From CAIODY01 sp041192505 (lineage in GTDB: Bacteria > Bacteroidota > Bacteroidia > Chitinophagales > CAIODY01): DNA of 9,347 nucleotides. Below, in pieces: positions 1 to 6,736 of the stretch (positions are counted from its first letter, which is position 1; each line of letters opens with the position of its first letter). Below the pieces are notes generated by a model. It was not told the origin of the DNA and made no database searches. It worked only from the letters and a program-made list of their open reading frames with translations. The position numbers were made by a program, and so were the translations under genes. Location: assembly GCA_041192505.1 (NCBI GenBank), contig JBEEMV010000084.1:1-9347 (forward strand), read 5' to 3'.

Positions 1-1736
1 CTGTTAGATGCTTGACACCAATAGGTTCCAAGCGTAGTAGCATGAAAAGTATTGGCTGTTGAACTATTTTGCCATAAAAGGCTTGGTGTAGGTTTGCCAG
101 ATATTGTAGTACCTATATTCACATTAACAGCACCACATAAAAACGAATCTTTAGGTAACGAAATAGTAGGTGTAATATTTACCGTGATTTTTACTGAATC
201 GGTAACCGAGCAAACTTTATTAAAACTAATATCATCAATTGCAAAATCATTACCGCCTCCAGCAGTTGAACTATCATTAATGCAAATGTTAGCTACTGTA
301 TTTGCTCCCGAATTCCATGTTATGAATTGATTTGTCCAAACGCCTGTTGCTAAAACAGGGCTAAATTTTAGACCTTGTTGTGTTCCATTAATATTAAAAG
401 ATAAAATACCCAATGATGCAGAAGTTGAAAATGGATCAACATTGGCAATCCAAGCCGATAAATTATAATTTGTATTTGGTGTTACAGTTACTGTTTGACA
501 CCAAACCGAAATGCTTGGACTGGAGGAACCATTTACAACTATCATATTTCCTGCACCACCTGTGTGATTACTGAACGCAGAAAAATTTGTATGTGCTAAA
601 TTTGGGCTTGTAGTAATGGTATAAAACCCCTGACAGGAAAGCAAACCCCAACTTTGCACACAACCTACTGGCGGAACCGATGCCGAACAATAAGTGTAGC
701 CACTTGTAAACGATGCATTACCTAATGAAAAATCGCCATTAGCAATTAAGTTAATGGGCGATACAGCTTGCACTGTAACATGATACATGGTATCTTTTGT
801 AGCTGTGGTAGTAGGGTTCCAAATGGTGGCATTGCTTAAGCCCCAACTTGGCGACCATGTTATTGTACTTATAGTTCCTGTATCTAATTTTGCTTTTAGT
901 TGTAGGATAGCATTTTTGCAAATTATAGTATCATTAGTTAGCAATAAATTAGAACACGAATTGCCACAAACGGCTGTATTTATAGTTATTGCAGCCGTAT
1001 CCGAAATACATCTTATAGAGGGTGAAGCAAATGTATAAACATAATTTCCGTTGGTATTAGTGGCTGGATTAAATGTACCTGAATAGCCATTGGTAAGTGT
1101 TGATGGCCCAGTCCAAGTACCAGTAATATTAGTAATTGTAGTGGTAGGAATAGAATCGAAAATATTATAATTGCTATTGCCTGCACAGATAAATAAATTA
1201 TCAGTGTAATATTTATGGCAATTTTTTAATACCATATCATCCACTGCTAAATCATTACCAGCGCCGCTTCCAGCTATATTGGTATACAATTCAATTTTTA
1301 TAACACCAGATGTAGGCGTAAAATTATATACATATTGTTGCCATACAGTAAAGCTAATTGGGCCAGTAACCAATGTATTTACTAATGTATTGCCATCATA
1401 CAATTTTATAGTTATATCGCATAGCGTACCCGATACATAGGTTTTATAAAAAAATGAAAAATTATATGGTACATTAGTACATACAGCAAATGTGCGATGA
1501 TAAAGCATTGCACCAGCTGCCACAGTATTTTGTACATTAAAATACAAACCCAACGTACCCGTTTTTACACCATATGTCATTGGTGTAGTATGATAGCATG
1601 AACTGGCTACAATACTTGTATCAACGGCCGAACTTTCAAAGTCAAGCGTATCAATATTTGTCCATTTACATTGCCCAAAGCAATGAAAAATAGAAAACAA
1701 AAACACGAAAACCAAAAGGGATAAAATTTTATTCAT
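1..1736 (-). CDS. Multi-domain secreted surface protein, N-terminal 578 residues (3' end outside window)
   Basis: The minus strand is open without a stop from an ATG at 1736-1734 to the left edge, so the C-terminus is missing. Residues 1-22 form a signal peptide (MNKILSLLVFVFLF... ending FGQ). The modules I read are: a jelly-roll (MAM/CBM-like) domain at about 28-172 ending GAGNDLAVDDMVL; a PKD/Ig-like domain at about 180-256 with the TGTWTGP pattern; a second PKD-like domain at about 262-324 (ITWSPSWGLSN, then NPTTTATKDTMYHVTV); a second jelly-roll at about 326-509 starting NLIANGDFSLG and ending GGGNDFAIDDISF; and a third Ig-like domain running off the edge (PSLLWQNSST). Many cysteines suggest disulfides in an extracytoplasmic protein. 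Such modular proteins in Bacteroidota are usually T9SS cargo with a C-terminal sorting domain, but that end is not visible, so T9SS export is inferred. It is divergent from the plus-strand barrel gene. No enzymatic domain is seen; an adhesive or glycan-binding role is a guess from the folds. Confidence 0.88.
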   Translation of the reverse strand, partial: MNKILSLLVFVFLFSIFHCFGQCKWTNIDTLDFESSAVDTSIVASSCYHTTPMTYGVKTGTLGLYFNVQNTVAAGAMLYHRTFAVCTNVPYNFSFFYKTYVSGTLCDITIKLYDGNTLVNTLVTGPISFTVWQQYVYNFTPTSGVIKIELYTNIAGSGAGNDLAVDDMVLKNCHKYYTDNLFICAGNSNYNIFDSIPTTTITNITGTWTGPSTLTNGYSGTFNPATNTNGNYVYTFASPSIRCISDTAAITINTAVCGNSCSNLLLTNDTIICKNAILQLKAKLDTGTISTITWSPSWGLSNATIWNPTTTATKDTMYHVTVQAVSPINLIANGDFSLGNASFTSGYTYCSASVPPVGCVQSWGLLSCQGFYTITTSPNLAHTNFSAFSNHTGGAGNMIVVNGSSSPSISVWCQTVTVTPNTNYNLSAWIANVDPFSTSASLGILSFNINGTQQGLKFSPVLATGVWTNQFITWNSGANTVANICINDSSTAGGGNDFAIDDISFNKVCSVTDSVKITVNITPTISLPKDSFLCGAVNVNIGTTISGKPTPSLLWQNSSTANTFHATTLGTYWCQASN

Positions 1737-1804
1737 AACCAAATAGTTTTTTTAAGGTTTGTAAATATAATAACAAACCAAATGATATTAAAATTGAATT
1801 ATAA

Positions 1805-1834
1805 TTGTTTGAAAATATTTTCAAAGTAAATTTG
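1805..1834 (+). promoter_or_regulatory. Bacteroidota-type promoter for the beta-barrel gene
   Basis: TTG at 1805-1807 (-33 element) is followed by exactly 19 nt and then TAAATTTG at 1827-1834, a full match to the TAnnTTTG -7 element of the Bacteroidota primary sigma factor. The ATG lies 18 nt beyond the -7 element, so the leader would be very short. The A-rich stretch AAATAAAATTGA directly before the ATG fits SD-independent initiation in this phylum. Both elements and their spacing are seen; activity is inferred. Confidence 0.6.
1808..1825. promoter_or_regulatory. 18-bp perfect palindrome in the promoter spacer, candidate operator
   Basis: TTTGAAAAT followed by ATTTTCAAA is a perfect 18-bp dyad that occupies all but one base of the 19-nt spacer between the -33 and -7 elements. 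A dimeric regulator bound here would cover the promoter (repressor) or act from within the spacer as MerR-family proteins do. The region also lies upstream of the divergent minus-strand gene, so it could serve both. The dyad consists mostly of A and T, so chance occurrence is possible; its position is the main argument. Confidence 0.4.
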
Positions 1835-1852
1835 GAAACAAAATAAAATTGA

Positions 1853-2443
1853 ATGGCAAAATATATTGGGTATATACTTCTTGGTTTTATATTTTTTATT
1901 GGTTTTGAAGCAAAAGCTCAAGATACTTTAACAATAAGAATAGATACTATTGTGAAGCCTACAAGGCATGCTGGAAAAGTGTTTAACAGTACCGAATTAG
2001 GTGTATGCATTAATTATATTCCTACCCATACTCCTTTAAAAGAATTTGGCATTACAACCATAAATGGATTTATGTTAGGAGAATATTTTGGTATTGGCTT
2101 TGGTGCTGGTTTATATGGCTATGATGATAAAACGTTATTTCCTGTTTTTGTAGATGCCAGATTATATTTTACAAAAACCGATTTTGCACCTTATTTAGGT
2201 TTTGATGTAGGAACCATAGTTGGGCAAAGCTCTTTTAACGAACCTTTTATTGGTTTTAAAATTAAATGCTCAGATTTAGCATGGCTTAATTTAAGCGTTG
2301 GGCTATCTACCCAAGATTTTAAAACTTATGTGTCGGCACCCCACAATAGCTCTCAAAATGGATATGTAACTAATTTATCAACTATTCCAAAATTTACAAG
2401 TGAACAATATGTGCATCTTAAGTTTGGTTTTACTTTCAGATAG
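1853..2443 (+). CDS. Small outer-membrane beta-barrel protein (unassigned family)
   Basis: 196 residues. Residues 1-23 are a clear signal peptide (hydrophobic YILLGFIFFIGF core, cleavage after AKAQ). The mature part of about 173 residues is a series of short alternating hydrophobic/polar strands rich in Gly and aromatic residues, for example GEYFGIGFGAGLYGY, FPVFVDARLYF, APYLGFDVGTIVG and WLNLSVGLSTQ, and ends in an aromatic-rich strand (YVHLKFGFTFR). This is the signature of an outer-membrane barrel, probably about eight strands, as in the many 'outer membrane beta-barrel protein' genes of Bacteroidota. The start is supported by the signal peptide and by the promoter 18 nt upstream. It is the only plus-strand gene, divergent from the large surface-protein gene, and it converges with the VWA gene with one base between the stop codons. 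The specific function is unknown. Confidence 0.85.
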   Translation: MAKYIGYILLGFIFFIGFEAKAQDTLTIRIDTIVKPTRHAGKVFNSTELGVCINYIPTHTPLKEFGITTINGFMLGEYFGIGFGAGLYGYDDKTLFPVFVDARLYFTKTDFAPYLGFDVGTIVGQSSFNEPFIGFKIKCSDLAWLNLSVGLSTQDFKTYVSAPHNSSQNGYVTNLSTIPKFTSEQYVHLKFGFTFR

Positions 2444-2444
2444 T

Positions 2445-3902
2445 TTATATCGTTAAACTTACGGTTTGATTACTTTTAATTACCACATCTTTTATTTTAG
2501 TTTCTTTCATTTTGCGATTTATTTTATTTCTATAAATAAGCCTATAATTGCCGGGTTGCAGGGCAATTGTTTCTTGGTAAACTTTGTATTTTAGTTCATA
2601 AAGTTTTATCCATACATTATCTTTTAAATAAAAAATACCACCATAAATTTCACCATTTTTTTCAAGCGATAAATTACCCGATGCAGCTATTTGAATATTG
2701 GTTGTTTTGCTTTGCGATACCTCTACGCTTTTCATTTCAATTCGGGGCAGGGTTAATATTTCAATATCGTATTTGCCACACAAATATTTTTCGGCAGTAT
2801 TATAATTTTGAATATGCAATGTGTTTTGCGTATTCGATTTTCTAATCATACATTTAATCAACGTTTTACTTGGCGAACCAATTTTTAACCACCCCTGTGC
2901 TGCATTTAATTCAATTTTATTATGGGCATTAGATTGCAATAAAATATTATTTTGTTCAATAGGCGGAATGGTATGTATATCTAAATTATATTTTACTATA
3001 GGATCGAGCGAAAGCGTATCGGGGTTGCCTCTTACATTCATCACATGATACATATCGTATCGTACATTCATCATTTGTGCATCATAAAATGTCATGTTCA
3101 CGGCCGTTTCTGTTGGCTTTAAATCAGTATCTAATAAATCTACTTCTACCGTAGTTCGGGTTAAAACGGTATTTAAAATAGCAGTAAATTCTTTTTCAAA
3201 AGCTTTAGCATCAGCTACATTTTTAAATTTGCCAATGCATTCTAAATCGCTACTAACGCTGCTTTCAATACCCAATCCAATAATAAATGGTTTTAAAATA
3301 ATTCCTTTCGATTGCAAATCTTTAGCAATAGCACATGGATCGCCACCACACGATTCACTACCATCGGTTATCATTATTATTATATTTCTGGTTCCATTTT
3401 TCGGAAAATCATTTACACATTTTTGTAGCGATAATGCAATGGGTGTAATACCCGTTGGCTTTAACAACTGCAATTTTTTCTTAATTATTTTAGCATTGTT
3501 TTTAGTAAATGATGTTTCTAATCTTGTATCGTTGCAGTTTGCCAATGCTGCATTGTATTGATGACCATAAACACGTAATGCCATTTCAACATTTGGCAAA
3601 TCATTTATGCTATCAGCCATTGCCGATAAAATTCTTTTAGCTTCGGCTATTCTCGAACTGTTATCCCAGCCATTATCCATGCTTTGAGAGGCATCTAATA
3701 AAAATAAAATTCTGGTTAATTCTTTCGGATTGGCAAATGATGATTGCGCATTGCTATTTGTTTGTAAAAAACAAAAGGCAATTATCGGTAGTAAAATATA
3801 CTTCTTCGAAAAATGCTTATTAATGACCTCATCTTTATCTTCTCCTTTAGAGAAGAATGGTATTTTTCGAAGATGTAGAATATGCTTTATTTTAAATTTC
3901 AT
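2445..3902 (-). CDS. Secreted VWA-domain protein (downstream paralog of tandem pair)
   Basis: 485 residues from the ATG at 3902. A GTG at 3941 would lengthen it by 13 residues but would overlap the upstream gene by 32 nt, so I prefer the ATG, 7 nt after that gene's stop. A hydrophobic export segment (YILLPIIAFCFLQ, cleavage after NAQ) begins only near residue 35, behind an odd charged N-terminal extension described under the repeat at 3803-3873. The VWA domain spans about 63-240 with a complete MIDAS metal site: D70-A-S72-Q-S74, T153 (GITPIALS) and D180 (MITDGSES). Cysteines 123, 185, 190 and 222 are conserved in the neighbouring paralog and could form two disulfides. The C-terminal half looks like beta-sandwich/PEGA-like modules, with YDIEILTLP and a final QPGNYRLIYR strand pair. 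There is no T9SS sorting domain, so a periplasmic or outer-membrane-associated location is likely. A metal-dependent ligand-binding role is inferred from the family; the partner is unknown. Confidence 0.88.
   Translation of the reverse strand: MKFKIKHILHLRKIPFFSKGEDKDEVINKHFSKKYILLPIIAFCFLQTNSNAQSSFANPKELTRILFLLDASQSMDNGWDNSSRIAEAKRILSAMADSINDLPNVEMALRVYGHQYNAALANCNDTRLETSFTKNNAKIIKKKLQLLKPTGITPIALSLQKCVNDFPKNGTRNIIIMITDGSESCGGDPCAIAKDLQSKGIILKPFIIGLGIESSVSSDLECIGKFKNVADAKAFEKEFTAILNTVLTRTTVEVDLLDTDLKPTETAVNMTFYDAQMMNVRYDMYHVMNVRGNPDTLSLDPIVKYNLDIHTIPPIEQNNILLQSNAHNKIELNAAQGWLKIGSPSKTLIKCMIRKSNTQNTLHIQNYNTAEKYLCGKYDIEILTLPRIEMKSVEVSQSKTTNIQIAASGNLSLEKNGEIYGGIFYLKDNVWIKLYELKYKVYQETIALQPGNYRLIYRNKINRKMKETKIKDVVIKSNQTVSLTI
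3803..3873. repeat. Nested palindromic element inside the VWA signal-peptide coding region
   Basis: Two nested inverted repeats are visible. The outer arms are TCTTCGAAAAAT (3803-3814) and ATTTTTCGAAGA (3862-3873), a perfect 12-bp pairing. An inner hairpin has arms TCTTCTC (3838-3844) and GAGAAGA (3850-3856) with a 5-nt loop. It is translated in frame as a charged stretch (residues about 10-33) ahead of the hydrophobic export segment. The inner hairpin with an adjoining GATGAGGTC-like stretch (on the coding strand) resembles the small interspersed palindromic repeats common in Bacteroidota genomes. That it was inserted is an inference. Confidence 0.5.
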
Positions 3903-3909
3903 TTTGTAA

Positions 3910-5280
3910 TTATTGTTTAAATGAAATTCGTGAAACACCACCCGATGTTATTTTAAAATGCTGGGTTTGTGTGTATTCGCTTTCTCTTTTTTCTTTTGGA
4001 ATAAATACTACATCATATTCGCCAGGCTGCAAATTAAGTTCGTAGCTATTCGATATTACATTTCCAAAATCATATATTTTTTTCCATCTGTTTAATTGTG
4101 TGGTGTAAACACTTACCAAACCAGGATCAGCAATAAATATAGAAACCGTGCCAGCAGCAGGCAATACAATATTTTTTGTTTCATTGGGTTTTACATCTAC
4201 ACCTCTAAACTCAGTTTCGGGCAGGCTTAAAATTTCAATATCATATTCGCCAGCTAAGTAACGATAAGTACTTCCAAATTCTTGCACATTTATTATTTCG
4301 GTTTTATTAGCTTGCCTTACAACACAGGTTGGTGGCTGCATTAAAGCCATTGGTGTTGGGTTGCCCAATAAAGTAAGTTGCAAATTGCCTTGTGGTATAT
4401 CGGCCGCAATAATATTATGCTGACCCGGAATTAAGGATATATTTTTTTTAACCACAGGCGGTAAGGTGTGAATTATTAAATCATATTTTCCAATTGGGTC
4501 AATTTTTATAGTATCGCTAATTCGTTTATCATTTAACGAATGCACAAAAGCATATTTTAAAATTTGCGAATAGCTGTCGCTAAAAGTAAGCTCTACATTG
4601 GTTTCGGTAGGTTCGCCTTTTTTATCTAATAGATTTACTTGCAAAGTGGTATTGTTCATTATTTGCGAAACCACCGATTTTAAAATCCATTTAAAGCCAT
4701 CGGGTGTTTTTGCATCAAAATAAGTTCCTACACAATTAAATTTTTTGATAAATGAATCTTGCAAACCCAAGCCAATAATAAATGGCTTTAACGAAACTCT
4801 TTTTTTTTCTAATAATAATGCAGCCGCACATGGGTCGCCGTTGCAACTTTCTTCGCCATCGGTAATTAAAACTATGGCATTTAACATTTCTGTATTGCCA
4901 TTTTTTATAGTCGGAAAATCTTGTTCGGCAGCTTTAAAAATACTGTAAGCAATAGGCGTATAACCTTGTGGGTGTAATTGTTTTAAGCGTTTTAATATTT
5001 TAGCAGAATTGTTTTTTGCAAACGGTATTTCCAGTTTACTATCTTCACAATTATGAGCTTTATTAGGATATTGATGCCCAAAAACACGAATACCAAATTC
5101 AACATTGCTTTTATTTTTTTCTACACTATCAGCCAAATTATACAATAATTCACGAGCAACATCAAACCTTGATTTTGTTCCCATTTTTTGATTCATACTA
5201 CCCGAAGCATCAAGCAAAAAAAGAATGCGGCTACCGTGTTGTTGCGAAAAAACATTTTCGAAACAGCAACAACACAACAA
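3910..5280 (-). CDS. Secreted VWA-domain protein (upstream paralog, non-ATG start)
   Basis: 456 residues from a TTG at 5280, a nominal start. The frame stays open upstream to a TAA at 5316-5314, and the extra codons read IVIKKIVVILLL, which with the following CCCC...FSQ makes a textbook signal peptide. The real start is therefore probably an ATC at 5307 or 5313, or a mutated ATG. In TTG numbering the VWA domain spans about 18-205 with a complete MIDAS: D24-A-S26-G-S28, T108 (GYTPIAYS) and D141 (LITDGEES). Cysteines 78, 146, 151 and 183 match those of the downstream paralog. The C-terminal half aligns along its length with the paralog (YDIEILSLP; LQPGEYDVVF). No T9SS domain is present. It ends 7 nt before the next gene's ATG, so the two are surely cotranscribed. 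It probably acts outside the cytoplasm as a divalent-metal-dependent binding protein, with ligand unknown. I found no convincing promoter in 5308-5470. Confidence 0.87.
   Translation of the reverse strand: MLCCCCFENVFSQQHGSRILFLLDASGSMNQKMGTKSRFDVARELLYNLADSVEKNKSNVEFGIRVFGHQYPNKAHNCEDSKLEIPFAKNNSAKILKRLKQLHPQGYTPIAYSIFKAAEQDFPTIKNGNTEMLNAIVLITDGEESCNGDPCAAALLLEKKRVSLKPFIIGLGLQDSFIKKFNCVGTYFDAKTPDGFKWILKSVVSQIMNNTTLQVNLLDKKGEPTETNVELTFSDSYSQILKYAFVHSLNDKRISDTIKIDPIGKYDLIIHTLPPVVKKNISLIPGQHNIIAADIPQGNLQLTLLGNPTPMALMQPPTCVVRQANKTEIINVQEFGSTYRYLAGEYDIEILSLPETEFRGVDVKPNETKNIVLPAAGTVSIFIADPGLVSVYTTQLNRWKKIYDFGNVISNSYELNLQPGEYDVVFIPKEKRESEYTQTQHFKITSGGVSRISFKQ
5236..5275. repeat. Inverted repeat in the first codons of the upstream VWA gene
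   Basis: GTGTTGTTGC at 5236-5245 and GCAACAACAC at 5266-5275 are perfect 10-bp arms around a 20-nt loop. An alternative hairpin CGAAAA/TTTTCG (5245-5250 and 5255-5260) lies between them. The structure falls in the signal-peptide codons of the gene with the uncertain start, where it could affect translation. The arms are seen; a regulatory effect is speculative. Confidence 0.4.
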
Positions 5281-5470
5281 TAATAATATGACAACTATTT
5301 TTTTGATAACGATTTAAAATTAAACAAAACCTAACGGATTCAATAGTTTTGTAGTAAACCCATTTTTGTGGATTAGATATATTTATAGACTTTACTTTTT
5401 ATTTTTTTCGAACAATTGAATTTTTGGAAAGCATTTAAAGAAAATTTGAATTTTATCAAAAAAGGAAAAA

Positions 5471-5505
5471 TTAAAAGCCTCGATAAAATTTATCGAGGCT
5501 TTTAA
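5471..5505 (-). terminator. Rho-independent terminator of the T9SS-cargo operon
   Basis: TTAAAAGCCTCGATAAA (5471-5487) and its exact reverse complement (5489-5505) flank a single central A. The stem has a GCCTCG/CGAGGC core. In the minus direction the hairpin is followed by TTTTAATTTTTCC, a good U-tract, and it starts 13 nt after the stop codon of the 5519-6736 gene. The T-run on the other side would allow weak bidirectional function, but no plus-strand gene ends here. It separates the T9SS genes from the VWA pair. Confidence 0.88.
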
Positions 5506-5518
5506 AAGTTGAAAACAA

Positions 5519-6736
5519 TTAATGAATAACTGAAATTTTCCTTCTTTCTACATTCATTCCATCATCAACGGTAATTAAATAAAAACCACTTAAAAGGTTT
5601 GATACATTAATCATTGTAGAGCCTTTGCTTACCTTGTTCATTACCTCAATACCTGCATAATTATAGAGTTTAATAGAATAAACTAAGTTAGAATTGTCTT
5701 TATCCAATACTATATTTATATTTTCTGATGCTGGGTTTGGATAAATAGATATTTTATTTTGAGCAACCGAGTTTGGTATGCCTGTGGCTACACTTATGTT
5801 TATTGTATCATAACTTACAAAGCCACATAAATCCATCCTAACCACATACTTTGTGTTAGTTGTTGGATGTACCAAGGCTGTGCTACCCCTACCTATTTTA
5901 TTGCCTGCCATATCATACCATTCGCAGGGTAAACCCTCGGTATTGGTTTTGCCCAGCTCTATTGTATCACCCATTAATATAGTTGTATCATTGCCTCCAT
6001 TTATTTTACTATTGCTTTCTAATACACTTACATCATCAACGTAATAATATACAATATTTCCTATACCAATTAGAGGTGGGGGAAACATAATGGTATCAGT
6101 TAGCGCATTATTTCTGAAATTACCTAACGTAATATACGTTTCATTTCCATTTGCTGTAAAAACACCCTGTACTTTCATCCAGTTAGATGTATCGTGTAAA
6201 TATACATTAGCTGCACTTTCAATTTGTGCATTTGCAATTGCCCAAGCGTAATAGCTTTGCGTAGTTATAGAGCCGTTATCAAAGTATGCCCCTACACGGT
6301 CAATTGCAATTCCAGATGTGTTTTGTAATTTTAAAAAAAAAGTTACACAATAGTTGCGATTATTTGACAAAGGTTGAACTAGGGGAGTCTGTAAATAATC
6401 CCTTTGATAAAAAAAAGTATTTACATCAATGGTATTGTAAACATATAGTGTTGCTAAACTATTTCCTGTTCTAGGATACTGGTTTCCAGCACCAAAATTT
6501 ATAGAAAAGGGGGGGCAATTCGTTTTAAAAACTTCTGATACCCCTCCTCTTCCTGCTTTTAAACTATCCCAAGGAAACGCTACCATAATATTATCGGTAA
6601 CAAAGCTACATGAATCAATATATTCAAATGATGGATTTGGAACAAGGTTTATTTGAGAATATCCTCCTAAATACATACAAACAAAAAAAGCCAGAAGTAT
6701 GTACTTGTGGCTTTTAAATAGAAAATTAGTTTTCAT
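5519..6736 (-). CDS. T9SS-secreted jelly-roll/Ig-like protein with type A sorting domain (paralog 1)
   Basis: 405 residues. A signal peptide spans 1-28 (KYILLAFFVCMYLGG core, cleavage after YSQ). A jelly-roll, CBM/MAM-like domain spans about 29-240, opening with INLVPNPSFE and closing with YYYVDDVSVLE. An Ig/PKD-like domain at about 246-320 carries CEWYDMAGNKIG. The last 78 residues are a Por-secretion-tail type A sorting domain: KISIYPNPAS, a central SIKLYNYAGIEV strand pair, the LLSGFYLITV motif and a short basic end. By family knowledge the protein crosses the inner membrane by Sec and the outer membrane by the T9SS, which removes the tail and attaches or releases the cargo. It is the last gene of its unit, overlapping the upstream paralog by 11 nt, with a terminator just downstream. 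Homopolymers of seven C (coding strand) and nine and eight T lie inside the coding region. No catalytic motif is seen; ligand unknown. Confidence 0.9.
   Translation of the reverse strand: MKTNFLFKSHKYILLAFFVCMYLGGYSQINLVPNPSFEYIDSCSFVTDNIMVAFPWDSLKAGRGGVSEVFKTNCPPFSINFGAGNQYPRTGNSLATLYVYNTIDVNTFFYQRDYLQTPLVQPLSNNRNYCVTFFLKLQNTSGIAIDRVGAYFDNGSITTQSYYAWAIANAQIESAANVYLHDTSNWMKVQGVFTANGNETYITLGNFRNNALTDTIMFPPPLIGIGNIVYYYVDDVSVLESNSKINGGNDTTILMGDTIELGKTNTEGLPCEWYDMAGNKIGRGSTALVHPTTNTKYVVRMDLCGFVSYDTINISVATGIPNSVAQNKISIYPNPASENINIVLDKDNSNLVYSIKLYNYAGIEVMNKVSKGSTMINVSNLLSGFYLITVDDGMNVERRKISVIH
5730..5785. repeat. Copy A of a near-identical 56-bp block shared by the two paralogs
   Basis: This block matches 6949-7004 at 55 of 56 positions (only T at 5753 versus G at 6972 differs). 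It encodes the linker TGIPNSVAQ and the start of the sorting domain (ISIYPNPA). The flanking coding sequence of the two genes is much more diverged. Confidence 0.9.

Noticed and set aside
52..1038. Plus-strand reading frames of about 80-90 residues at 52-330 and 787-1038
   Set aside because: They lie antisense within the long minus-strand surface-protein gene, which has a signal peptide and coherent domains. The plus-strand products have neither.
1737..1804. Promoter for the minus-strand surface-protein gene
   Set aside because: On the minus strand I found only partial matches to TAnnTTTG (for example TATATTTA) without a TTG at suitable spacing.
2567..3561. Plus-strand reading frames inside the VWA gene, the longest at 3094-3561
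   Set aside because: They are shadows of the minus-strand gene, which carries intact MIDAS motifs. The plus-strand translations show no recognisable domain.
3903..3941. GTG at 3941 as start of the downstream VWA gene
   Set aside because: It would overlap the upstream coding sequence by 32 nt and add residues unlike a signal peptide. The ATG at 3902 sits 7 nt after the upstream stop.
2445..5307. VWA proteins as T9SS cargo
   Set aside because: Neither C-terminus has the IYPNP strand pattern or any other recognisable sorting tail, so Sec export to the periplasm or outer membrane is the simpler reading.
5308..5470. Promoter or small RNA ahead of the VWA pair
   Set aside because: The best -7 candidate (TAGGTTTT at 5333-5326, minus) has no TTG about 19 nt upstream, and no stable structure or small frame stands out.
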